DNA from: Methylococcales bacterium
Lineage (GTDB): Bacteria; Pseudomonadota; Gammaproteobacteria; Methylococcales; Methylomonadaceae
NCBI GenBank assembly: GCA_023144875.1
Contig: JAGLEW010000051.1
Coordinates: 1-9,412, forward strand
DNA: 9,412 nt
Direction: 5' to 3'
In this document: one piece after another, positions 1 through 6,052 of the stretch
Numbering within the stretch: position 1 is the first letter of the stretch
Layout: the number at the start of each line of letters is the position of its first letter
Program-made: the position numbers and the translations under genes
The notes under the pieces: generated by a model
What the model was told of the DNA's origin: nothing
Databases searched by the model: none
What the model saw: the letters and a program-made list of their open reading frames with translations, nothing else

Positions 1-441
1 TTATTAGAACCTGGGCGTGCGATTGCAGGAAATGCGGGAATTTTAGTCACAAAAGTTGAATACCTGAAAAAAACCGCTGATAAAAACTTTGCGATTGTAG
101 ATGCGGCGATGAATGATTTGGTACGGCCTTCATTGTACGGTGCATGGCAAAATATTATTCCCGTGTATTTGTCGAATAACGTGGAGATGGCTCAATGGGA
201 TATTGTTGGCCCTATCTGTGAAACGGGTGATTTTTTGGGTAAAGATCGTGCTTTAGCGTTAAAAATGGGTGATTTATTAGCAATTCGTTCGTCGGGTGCT
301 TACGGGTATACCATGAGCTCTAATTATAACTCGCGGCCTAGAGTGGCTGAAATTATGGTTGATAAAGGCGAAGTACATCTGATAAAGCAAAGAGAATCTT
401 TACAGTCGCTGTGGGCAGGGGAAATATTACTCCCAGAGTAA
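1..441 (+). CDS. lysA: Diaminopimelate decarboxylase LysA, C-terminal part (5' end outside window)
   Basis: This PLP enzyme decarboxylates meso-diaminopimelate to L-lysine in the cytoplasm, the last step of lysine synthesis. The reading frame is open from base 1 and ends at TAA 439–441, so only the last 146 residues are visible; the PLP-lysine domain lies upstream of the window. Family signatures present are EPGRAIAGNAG at residues 3–13, where the Arg contacts the substrate or PLP phosphate; CETGDFLGKDR from residue 73, carrying the active-site Cys supplied across the dimer; and GAYGYTMSSNYNSRPR near residue 100, whose Tyr contacts PLP. An ATG at 109 is internal and is not the start, because conserved sequence precedes it in the same frame. 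dapF, the preceding enzyme of the pathway, lies one gene downstream, the usual gammaproteobacterial linkage. Identification is secure; only the 5' boundary is unknown. Confidence 0.95.
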   Translation, partial: LLEPGRAIAGNAGILVTKVEYLKKTADKNFAIVDAAMNDLVRPSLYGAWQNIIPVYLSNNVEMAQWDIVGPICETGDFLGKDRALALKMGDLLAIRSSGAYGYTMSSNYNSRPRVAEIMVDKGEVHLIKQRESLQSLWAGEILLPE

Positions 442-455
442 AATAAGCTAAAAAA

Positions 456-487
456 TACCTAAGGAAAAAAGGAGGTTAATTTAGGTA
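456..487 (+). repeat. Inverted repeat around a strong Shine-Dalgarno-like sequence
   Basis: A perfect 7-bp inverted repeat, TACCTAA (456–462) and TTAGGTA (481–487), encloses an 18-nt loop containing GGAGGT (471–476). It lies between the lysA stop and the next start. GGAGGT is 20 nt from the ATG at 497, too far for normal initiation, and no usual start codon follows it at proper spacing. The functional ribosome site is more likely AGGGG at 487–491. The repeat is seen directly; any role in translation or mRNA processing is speculative. There is no following T-run, so it is not a standard terminator. Confidence 0.4.
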
Positions 488-496
488 GGGGAACGC

Positions 497-1249
497 ATGA
501 TTTTTTTAGAAATACTGTTTATTGTGAGTCTTATTGAATGTCTAATTGCATGGGTATGGTTTATTATTTTAGGTTTTCGGGCGAATAAAACATGGGGTTT
601 TTCGATTGTTTTTTTAACTCCCATTACGCCGTTTATGTTTGCTTTACGGTTTACGCGCAAAGCTCGAAAAGCGATTTACTGTTATGTAATTAGCTTGATC
701 GCTCTTGTTATTTTGAATAGTTATATTGTTTATTCTCGTGTAAATTTTTATGAAAATATTTGGCAAGAAATAACAGCGAAAGCAATGCAGGTAGCCACTA
801 TTGAAGTACCATCTTTGTTTGATTTTAGGGACCTATTTTCAAATAATACCGTTGAAGCGTTAGCGCCCAAAGTTAAGGCTCTACCTGTATTGACTCGGTC
901 GGCTGTGATTCAAAAAAAGGCGTATCATGTCCCGATAAAAAGAGCGAAACCAAAACCATATTCGTACTATAAAAAAATAAAACCATCTTCGGACTATAAA
1001 AAAACAAAACGGCATTTAGACACTAAAAAACTAACGCCAAAAAAAAGAGGTTATCAGGCTGTTTCAATCGGGGTTTTAACGCAATATATCAATAAAAAAA
1101 TAATGATTACTACCACACGAGTTCAGCATAAAGGGCGCTTGATTTCTGTAACGGAATCGACAGTTTTAATTAAAAAACGGGTATCTAGCGGTTTTGTTAC
1201 TATGCCCATTAAGAAAAATAAAATTAAGCACGTTAAAATTTATTTATAA
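497..1249 (+). CDS. Lysine-rich membrane protein of unknown function with possible C-terminal Sm/SH3-like domain
   Basis: I do not recognise this 250-residue protein. Hydrophobic segments at about 3–27, 34–50 and 59–79 suggest two or three membrane helices, with basic loops RANK (28–31) and RFTRKARK (51–58). Residues 80–135 form a soluble stretch. Residues 138–185 are extremely rich in Lys, Tyr and Pro and include a duplicated 9-residue unit. Residues ~187–250 have the alternating pattern of a small beta-barrel (HKGRLISV, then TVLIKKRV, then FVTMPIKKNKI), resembling Sm/SH3-like folds. That similarity is my reading of the pattern, not a search result. The ATG at 497 is preceded by AGGGG at 487–491. 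The gene ends 15 nt before dapF, so co-transcription is likely. Lys/Asn/Ile-rich codons and A-runs make it look more AT-rich than its neighbours. It is an extra gene inside the usual lysA–dapF pair. Confidence 0.8.
   Translation: MIFLEILFIVSLIECLIAWVWFIILGFRANKTWGFSIVFLTPITPFMFALRFTRKARKAIYCYVISLIALVILNSYIVYSRVNFYENIWQEITAKAMQVATIEVPSLFDFRDLFSNNTVEALAPKVKALPVLTRSAVIQKKAYHVPIKRAKPKPYSYYKKIKPSSDYKKTKRHLDTKKLTPKKRGYQAVSIGVLTQYINKKIMITTTRVQHKGRLISVTESTVLIKKRVSSGFVTMPIKKNKIKHVKIYL
961..1014 (+). repeat. 27-bp tandem duplication coding for a Tyr/Lys-rich 9-residue unit
   Basis: The stretches starting at 961 and 988 are near-identical over about 24 bases with a period of 27 bp (TTCGTACTATAAAAAAATAA against TTCGGACTATAAAAAAACAA). 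The duplication is in frame and gives YSYYKKIKP followed by SSDYKKTKR. Each copy holds a run of seven A. It lies in the basic linker of the unknown membrane protein, where length variation should be tolerated. Confidence 0.7.
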
Positions 1250-1255
1250 GAAGGA
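1250..1255 (+). promoter_or_regulatory. Ribosome binding site of dapF
   Basis: AAGGAG occurs directly after the stop codon of the preceding gene and ends 9 nt before the dapF ATG at 1265. The close fit to the anti-Shine-Dalgarno sequence fixes this start. Its position in the 15-nt gap supports co-transcription of the two genes. Confidence 0.75.
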
Positions 1256-1264
1256 GAGGGCAAA

Positions 1265-2095
1265 ATGAAAGTTAATTTTACAAAAATGCATGGTTTAGGC
1301 AATGATTTTATTGTGATTGATGCCACTCAAACGCCTGTTTCTTTAACGCCTGAAATTATACGGACATTGGCAGATCGTCATTTTGGAATTGGTTATGATC
1401 AAGTCTTAATTATTGAACCTCCAAGCAGTGATGTGGTTGATTTTAAATACCGTATTTTTAATGCCGATGGCGGTGAAGTTTATCAATGCGGAAATGGGGC
1501 GCGCTGTTTTGCTCGGTTTGTTTTCGATAAAAAATTATCGAATAAAGATAAAATTACCGTTGAAACGGGGGCTGGAGAATTGGTTTTACACAAAGATGAG
1601 TCAAATTTTATTACGGTGAATATGGGGATTCCAATACATGACCCTGCTAAAATTCCAGTGCAAGCAGATCAAGAAGCTCGGTTTTATTCGGTTAATGTGC
1701 AGGGTATGGAGCGAGCGGTTGGCGCTGTGTCAATGGGAAACCCGCATGCGGTGATGGAAGTGAAAGATATTAAATCAGCGCAAGTGGAAGAGCTTGGTTC
1801 TGCGCTTGAATCGAATCCATTTTTTCCAGACCGTGCCAATATTGGTTTTATGCAGGTGGTTAATCGTCATTACATTAAACTACGCGTTTATGAACGAGGT
1901 GCTTCTGAAACACTTGCCTGTGGAAGTGGCGCATGTGCTGCGGTGGTGATTGGAATTGAGCGAAAATTATTGGATGATGAAGTTAGGGTTCGGTTGTTAG
2001 GCGGAATGCTAGCGATTAAATGGGAAGGACGCGGTAAACCTGTTTTTATGAAAGGCCCAGCGGTTTCAGTTTTTGAAGGTTATTTCGAGGTATAA
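1265..2095 (+). CDS. dapF: Diaminopimelate epimerase DapF
   Basis: This cytoplasmic, PLP-independent racemase interconverts LL- and meso-diaminopimelate, supplying meso-DAP for peptidoglycan and, through LysA, lysine. At 276 residues it matches the family length. The two catalytic cysteines of the two-base mechanism are present: C75 in the motif QCGNGARC and C219 in the motif ETLACGSGACAAVV. The N-terminal MHGLGNDFIVID motif (residues 8–19) and the NADGGEVYQ stretch before C75 are also typical. The start is set by AAGGAG at 1250–1255. The gene is followed by a run of A and then a fresh promoter, so it probably closes the lysA operon. The common gammaproteobacterial downstream partners (DUF484 protein, xerC) are not here. 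Function is secure. Confidence 0.97.
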   Translation: MKVNFTKMHGLGNDFIVIDATQTPVSLTPEIIRTLADRHFGIGYDQVLIIEPPSSDVVDFKYRIFNADGGEVYQCGNGARCFARFVFDKKLSNKDKITVETGAGELVLHKDESNFITVNMGIPIHDPAKIPVQADQEARFYSVNVQGMERAVGAVSMGNPHAVMEVKDIKSAQVEELGSALESNPFFPDRANIGFMQVVNRHYIKLRVYERGASETLACGSGACAAVVIGIERKLLDDEVRVRLLGGMLAIKWEGRGKPVFMKGPAVSVFEGYFEV

Positions 2096-2110
2096 AAAAA
2101 AATTGACACT

Positions 2111-2140
2111 CAGACACCCCCGATAAATATCTGCTACTAT
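2111..2140 (+). promoter_or_regulatory. Probable sigma-70 promoter (extended -10) for the DUF2333–DUF4389 genes
   Basis: TGCTACTAT at 2132–2140 is an extended -10 (TGN followed by TACTAT). Eighteen bases upstream lies CAGACA (2111–2116), which matches the last four bases of the TTGACA consensus. A perfect TTGACA occurs at 2103–2108, but 26 bases from TACTAT, too far to pair with it. Transcription would start near 2147, leaving a leader of about 54 nt. AAGGA at 2187–2191 serves the ATG at 2201. This is inferred from sequence only. Confidence 0.5.
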
Positions 2141-2200
2141 AGATAGTTATTATTTAGCGTGATACGTTTACACTACTATTGTATTTAAGGATACTCACAC

Positions 2201-3301
2201 ATGTCAGATGTCGATTTTTCAAAAGACATAACGCCAAAAATGGAACCTTTAGATTATTCAGAAGATGCAAAATCTAAGGGTATTCTTTGGAGTTTTGGTG
2301 GGTTTATTGCTTTTGTTTTGCTGGTTCTTTTAATTTTAGGTGCTTGGTGGGGTTCAGAGCCTGATACGTTTGATGTGAAATTTGAAGCCTTGGCGCGTTA
2401 TTCTCAGGAGGATATTGCAGGGGCGAATGTGACTCAAAACATAGATGATTTACCCATAGGCTATGTGTATACTAATACCTTAGCGCATATGGCCGAAGTA
2501 TTAATGCATAAACCTGGGGGGTATTTAACCAATGATGTTGCCCCACCTGGGGTATTGTTAGATAACGTACCAAGTTGGGAATATGGTGCGCTAATCATGT
2601 TACGAGATGGTACGACTGCGCTTCGAAATCATTTTGCGCGGGATCAATCACAATCGGCGGAAGACGTTGATTTATCCGTTGCAGAGCCTTATTTCTATTA
2701 TGAGCGTAATTCATGGGCATTGCCTTCGACAGAGGCAGAGTATGAAAAAGGGATTAATGCTTTACATCGTTATATGTCGCGACTCAAAGCGCCTAGAGGT
2801 AAAAAAAGAGGGCAGTTTTATTCGCGTGCCGATAATTTGTGGCAATATTCAGAGGTAGTCATTAAACGGTTAGGTGGATTATCAACGCGGTTAGGCGCAA
2901 GTACCGATCGACATGAAGCAATGGCAATGCTTTTTCCTGATATTGAGGTTGCCCCTGTGGCAAAAGCAACAATAGGTCGAGAAATTTTACTTGAAAAAAC
3001 CTCATGGTTAGAGATTGATGATGTTTTTTATGAAGCGCGTGGTGCAAGCTGGGCGTTATTACATATTTTGAAAGCCATTGAATATGATTTTCGACTTATT
3101 TTAGAGGATAAACGTGCGATGAGAACCTTAAAATCTATGATTTATTCGCTTGAAAATGCCCTAACACCTGTAACAAGCCCAATGATTTTAAATGGTAGCG
3201 GTTTTGGGTTTTTAGCAAATTACTCGTTATCAATGGCAAATTATATCGCACGCGCTAATGCGGCGGCGTTGGATTTACGCGATATTATGAATCGTGGTTA
3301 A
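2201..3301 (+). CDS. DUF2333 family inner-membrane-anchored protein
   Basis: The 366-residue protein has a short charged N-terminus, one membrane helix at about 28–50, and a large soluble domain probably in the periplasm. Recognisable DUF2333 features are GSEPDTFDV just after the helix, PIGYVYTNTL followed by HKPGGYLTNDVAPPGVLLDN (residues ~85–125), a WEYGALIMLRD segment, the SQSAEDVDL segment, and a conserved NSWALPSTEAEYEKGI around residue 170. Its biochemical role is not known to me. The family is a conserved single-copy protein in many gammaproteobacteria. AAGGA lies 9 nt before the ATG. The gene is followed 36 nt later by a DUF4389 gene on the same strand, so the two are probably one transcript. 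The family call is by recognition of conserved motifs and is fairly sure; function is unassigned. Confidence 0.85.
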   Translation: MSDVDFSKDITPKMEPLDYSEDAKSKGILWSFGGFIAFVLLVLLILGAWWGSEPDTFDVKFEALARYSQEDIAGANVTQNIDDLPIGYVYTNTLAHMAEVLMHKPGGYLTNDVAPPGVLLDNVPSWEYGALIMLRDGTTALRNHFARDQSQSAEDVDLSVAEPYFYYERNSWALPSTEAEYEKGINALHRYMSRLKAPRGKKRGQFYSRADNLWQYSEVVIKRLGGLSTRLGASTDRHEAMAMLFPDIEVAPVAKATIGREILLEKTSWLEIDDVFYEARGASWALLHILKAIEYDFRLILEDKRAMRTLKSMIYSLENALTPVTSPMILNGSGFGFLANYSLSMANYIARANAAALDLRDIMNRG

Positions 3302-3337
3302 AAAAATTATCAATATTTTTAATAATGTAGGTTAAAA

Positions 3338-3640
3338 ATGCAAGAACAAATTACTGAAAATCTTAAAAAGCTTAGTACGTGGAAACGTATATTATTCATG
3401 ACCCTTTTTTCCATTATCGTGAGTTTAGTGCGGGTTTTGTTATGGGCGGTTATTTTTTTACAAGTTGCCTCAGCATTAGTTACAGGCAATGCAAATGAGA
3501 ATATTTTAAATTTTGGGCGCAGTCTTTCGGCTTATTTATATCATATTTTACTCTTTTTAACCTTCAACACAGATGATCTGCCATTTCCTTTTGCAAGCTG
3601 GGATTTGACGGAAGAAATTGAAGTGCCTAAAATAAAATAA
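3338..3640 (+). CDS. DUF4389 family small membrane protein
   Basis: This 100-residue protein has a basic amphipathic start (ENLKKLSTWKR), a long hydrophobic stretch at ~18–48 and a second at ~62–76. It ends with an acidic, Pro-rich tail. The pattern FGRSLSAYLYHILLFLTFNT (59–78), followed by PFPFASW, is the DUF4389 hallmark as I know it. No enzymatic role is known to me, and no catalytic residues stand out. The translation signal is weak (TAGG at 3328–3331, 6 nt before the ATG). It lies 36 nt after the DUF2333 gene and probably shares its transcript. No signature links it to nitrate respiration despite its position ahead of narH. Confidence 0.8.
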   Translation: MQEQITENLKKLSTWKRILFMTLFSIIVSLVRVLLWAVIFLQVASALVTGNANENILNFGRSLSAYLYHILLFLTFNTDDLPFPFASWDLTEEIEVPKIK

Positions 3641-3689
3641 TTATTAACCTCATCATTAAAGAACAATTTTTACATAAAGTATCTATCAC

Positions 3690-3756
3690 TAAATTCAACC
3701 GCTCAAATGACCTTTTAATATATGAGGTAACTCTTTTTTAGAGCGCGTTGAATTTA
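3690..3756. repeat. 67-nt near-perfect inverted repeat (hairpin or small palindromic element)
   Basis: TAAATTCAACCGCTC (3690–3704) is the reverse complement of GAGCGCGTTGAATTTA (3741–3756) apart from a single inserted base. AAA (3705–3707) pairs with TTT across one bulged A, and ACCT (3710–3713) pairs with AGGT (3725–3728) inside the loop, so the whole unit can fold on itself. No T-run follows the right arm, so it is not a typical intrinsic terminator, though it could stop transcription after the DUF4389 gene. Other possibilities are a MITE/REP-like dispersed element or an mRNA structure. Only the symmetry is seen directly. Confidence 0.6.
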
Positions 3757-3782
3757 CGTCACCCTACCTTGTATTTTACGTT

Positions 3783-3789
3783 TACCCCT
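3783..3789 (+). promoter_or_regulatory. Possible NarL/NarP-type heptamer upstream of narH
   Basis: TACCCCT matches the NarL/NarP heptamer pattern (TACYYMT) and lies about 165 nt before the narH start and roughly 130 nt before its putative transcription start. No properly spaced inverted partner is seen, and a 7-base match occurs often by chance. It is listed because of where it lies. Confidence 0.2.
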
Positions 3790-3883
3790 TGAGTTTTCTC
3801 GTTTTTTTTAAAAATTTATTTCGACTAAAAAATTGAAAAATCGCGAATGAATCAATGAAGACTTGCATTGAGTGTAAAATTTT

Positions 3884-3911
3884 ATCTTAAGATCATAACA
3901 CGTTATATAAT
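3884..3911 (+). promoter_or_regulatory. Putative narHJI promoter with overlapping palindrome
   Basis: TATAAT (3906–3911) is a perfect -10 hexamer. The -35 position (3883–3888, TATCTT) is poor and overlaps ATCTTAAGAT (3884–3893), a perfect 10-bp palindrome. A good -10 with a bad -35 covered by a dyad suggests a regulated promoter. The palindrome is not a good FNR box (TTGAT-N4-ATCAA). Transcription would begin near 3918, giving a ~31-nt leader containing GAGG at 3935–3938 for the narH ATG at 3949. This is inferred from sequence. Confidence 0.4.
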
Positions 3912-3948
3912 GGTACAAATTCACCTTCAAGCACGAGGCGTTAGATAT

Positions 3949-5520
3949 ATGAAAGTAAGAGCAAATTTTTCCTTGGTATTTAATTTAGACAAATGTATTG
4001 GTTGTCATACCTGTTCGGTTAGTTGTAAAAACGTTTGGACGAATCGTAAAGGTATGGAATATGCTTGGTTTAATAACGTTGAGTCCAAGCCTGGTATTGG
4101 CTATCCTAAAAACTGGGAAGATCAGGAAAAATGGAATGGCGGCTGGGTTATGAACGCTGGTAAATTAGAATTAAAATCGGGGAGTCGTCGACAGCGGTTA
4201 CGCAATATTTTTATGAATCCTGATATGCCGTTGATTGATGATTATTACGAACCTTTTACCTATAATTACGCGCATTTACAAACCAGCCCTTTAGTTGAAG
4301 CAACGCCAACGGCGCGCCCTTATTCATTGATTGATGGCAGTCAAATGGATAAAATTGCATGGGGGCCTAACTGGGAAGATGGCTTAGCGGGGGAGTTCGA
4401 AAAACGTGGTGAAGATACGAACTTCAACGATATGGAAAAGCAAGTTTATGCGGAATTTGAAAATTCATTCCACATGTTTTTACCACGAATGTGTAATCAT
4501 TGTATCAACCCTTCTTGTGTTGCTTCTTGCCCATCGGGTGCGATGTATAAACGCGAAGAAGATGGCATTGTATTAGTCGATCAAGATAAATGCCGCAGCT
4601 GGCGGATGTGCATTAGTAACTGTCCCTATAAAAAAGTTTTTTATAACTGGGAATCGGGGAAAGCTGAAAAATGCACAGGCTGTTATCCTCGTGTTGAATC
4701 AGGTTTACCAACGGTTTGTTCCGAAACCTGTGTAGGGCGTATTCGTTATAACGGGGTTATGTTATACGATGCCGATCGAATTGAAGAATTGGCTTCAATG
4801 GATGATACCCAAGATTTATATCAAGCACAATTAGATATTCTTTTAGATCCAAACGACCCAGAAGTCATTAAACAAGCTAAAGAAGATGGTATTCCTGAGT
4901 CTTGGATGAAAGCGGCAAGAAATTCTCCAATCTATAAAATGGTGGTTGATTGGAAAGTGGCTTTTCCTCTGCATCCAGAATTTCGTACTATGCCAATGGT
5001 TTGGTATGTACCACCACTATCGCCTGTACAATCTCAAATTGATCAAGGTAACTTAGCCACTGCACCTGATGGTGTAATTCCTCAAATTGAAACCTTGCGG
5101 ATGCCGATTAAATATTTAGCGAATATGCTCACTGCTGGAAAAGAAGAACCTGTGGTGTTAGCCTTAAAACGTATGATTGCCATGCGAAGTTATTATCGGT
5201 CTTTAAATGTTGAAGGTAAAAAAGATTTAGAGGTTTTGAAAGAAGTTGGATTAGATGAAGCGCAGGTAACGGAAATGTACCGTTATATGGCGATTGCAAA
5301 TTATGAAGATCGTTTTGTGATTCCAACCAGTCATGAAGAATTACATCAAGAAGACCCTTATGCGTTCCAAGGCCAAAATGGTTTTAGCTTTGGTAATGAA
5401 GGTTGTAGTATTAGTCCGAATGCGTCGTTATTTCCTGAAAAACGTAAAAAAATGGAGCATGTCATGGCGTTTAAACCATGGAAACCTGCGGCAAAAATTT
5501 CAGGGGGCGAGTCTGCGTAA
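3949..5520 (+). CDS. narH: Respiratory nitrate reductase beta subunit NarH
   Basis: NarH is the four-cluster iron-sulfur subunit of the membrane-bound cytoplasmic-facing nitrate reductase; it passes electrons from NarI haem to NarG. The protein of 523 residues starts MKVRANFSLVFNLDKCIGCH, closely matching known NarH N-termini. All ligands are present: C16, C19, C22, C26; C182, C185, C190, C194; C215, W218, C221, C225; and C242, C245, C257, C261. The Trp at 218 replaces the fourth Cys and is the known signature of the [3Fe-4S] cluster. The start at 3949 is supported by homology and by GAGG at 3935–3938. An upstream TTG at 3868 would add 27 unrelated residues. The gene is intact, overlaps narJ by one base, and lacks the usual narG upstream. 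Identification is certain. Confidence 0.97.
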   Translation: MKVRANFSLVFNLDKCIGCHTCSVSCKNVWTNRKGMEYAWFNNVESKPGIGYPKNWEDQEKWNGGWVMNAGKLELKSGSRRQRLRNIFMNPDMPLIDDYYEPFTYNYAHLQTSPLVEATPTARPYSLIDGSQMDKIAWGPNWEDGLAGEFEKRGEDTNFNDMEKQVYAEFENSFHMFLPRMCNHCINPSCVASCPSGAMYKREEDGIVLVDQDKCRSWRMCISNCPYKKVFYNWESGKAEKCTGCYPRVESGLPTVCSETCVGRIRYNGVMLYDADRIEELASMDDTQDLYQAQLDILLDPNDPEVIKQAKEDGIPESWMKAARNSPIYKMVVDWKVAFPLHPEFRTMPMVWYVPPLSPVQSQIDQGNLATAPDGVIPQIETLRMPIKYLANMLTAGKEEPVVLALKRMIAMRSYYRSLNVEGKKDLEVLKEVGLDEAQVTEMYRYMAIANYEDRFVIPTSHEELHQEDPYAFQGQNGFSFGNEGCSISPNASLFPEKRKKMEHVMAFKPWKPAAKISGGESA

Positions 5521-6044
5521 TGCAAATTTATAAAATACTTTCATTACTATTAGAATACCCTAAACCTGAATTACGTGAGCATTGGGACGAAATTGAACAG
5601 CTGATCCCAACGCTTGATTTATTGACGGAAGAAGATCAGTGTGCTTTTTCAGAATTTATGACATGGGCAAGCGCATTATCGTTAACTGAATATCAGGCGC
5701 ATTATGTCAATACCTTTGATTTTACGCCTGAAAATACCTTGTATTTAACTCATCATTTATTTGAAGAACAAGACCGAGAGCGAGGGCCTGCCTTAGTTGA
5801 TTTATCCGAATATTATAAAGCCGAAGGCTTTGATATTTCAGAGGGAGAATTGCCTGATTATTTACCACTGGTTTTGGAATATGTGTCAACACTTGACACA
5901 GCGACGGATATTCGCTTGTTTTTACAGCAAAGCGCACACGTCTCTGATACTATCGCTCAGAATCTTGAAAAAATAAACAGCCCGTACGCACCGCTACTAC
6001 GAATAGTACAGCGTCACGGTCGTCTTGTTGATATTGCAGCTTAG
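5520..6044 (+). CDS. narJ: Nitrate reductase assembly chaperone NarJ
   Basis: NarJ is a cytoplasmic chaperone that binds apo-NarG, aids molybdenum-cofactor insertion and controls its docking to NarI; it is not part of the final enzyme. The ATG overlaps the narH stop (TAATG), a translational-coupling arrangement, with GGGGG at 5503–5507 as a possible ribosome site. From this start the protein is 174 residues. Typical features are the N-terminal LSLLLEYP (7–14), the EEQDRERGPALVDLSEYY block (82–99) and ELPDYLPLVLEY (110–121). An in-frame ATG at 5478 would add 14 residues inside narH and is not supported by homology. The protein is shorter than the E. coli form because its C-terminus is compact, as in some other bacteria. 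Retention of a NarG chaperone implies that a NarG-type client exists somewhere. Confidence 0.93.
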   Translation: MQIYKILSLLLEYPKPELREHWDEIEQLIPTLDLLTEEDQCAFSEFMTWASALSLTEYQAHYVNTFDFTPENTLYLTHHLFEEQDRERGPALVDLSEYYKAEGFDISEGELPDYLPLVLEYVSTLDTATDIRLFLQQSAHVSDTIAQNLEKINSPYAPLLRIVQRHGRLVDIAA

Positions 6045-6046
6045 GA
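6043..6046 (+). promoter_or_regulatory. Ribosome binding site of narI
   Basis: AGGA overlaps the narJ stop codon (TAG 6042–6044) and ends 6 nt before the narI ATG at 6053. It fixes the narI start and points to coupled translation of narJ and narI. Confidence 0.6.
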
Positions 6047-6052
6047 ATTATC

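Larger units (their letters stand above)
3641..3948 (+). other. 308-nt non-coding gap where narG would be expected
   Basis: All three forward frames carry frequent stops and I find no open frame of note on either strand, nor anything resembling the NarG C-terminus. The gap is strongly AT-rich with long T and A runs around 3800–3840. It contains the inverted repeat at 3690–3756, TACCCCT at 3783–3789, the palindrome ATCTTAAGAT at 3884–3893 and TATAAT at 3906–3911. A TTG at 3868 opens an in-frame 5' extension of narH, but the extra 27 residues are not NarH-like. Confidence 0.7.

Noticed and set aside
2103..2108. Perfect TTGACA as the -35 of the DUF2333 promoter
   Set aside because: Spacing of 26 bases to TACTAT is too long, and no good -10 lies 16–18 bases from it; the extended -10 with CAGACA fits better.
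2862..3047. Small minus-strand open frame of 61 codons
   Set aside because: It lies wholly inside the DUF2333 gene on the opposite strand and has low-complexity composition.
3641..3867. Degraded narG 3' end
   Set aside because: The forward frames are stop-rich and the short open stretch after 3641 shows no NarG-like motif. A profile search would be needed to exclude a very decayed remnant.
3884..3898. FNR box upstream of narH
   Set aside because: The palindrome ATCTTAAGAT does not match TTGAT-N4-ATCAA, and its centre is not at the usual -41.5 from the putative start.
3868..3948. Upstream TTG start giving narH 27 extra residues
   Set aside because: The added residues do not resemble NarH, the TATAAT box falls within them, and ATG 3949 has both a ribosome site and the conserved MKVR start.
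5478..5519. Earlier ATG for narJ inside narH
   Set aside because: It has no homology support; the TAATG overlap start at 5520 matches the NarJ N-terminus and is typical of coupled genes.
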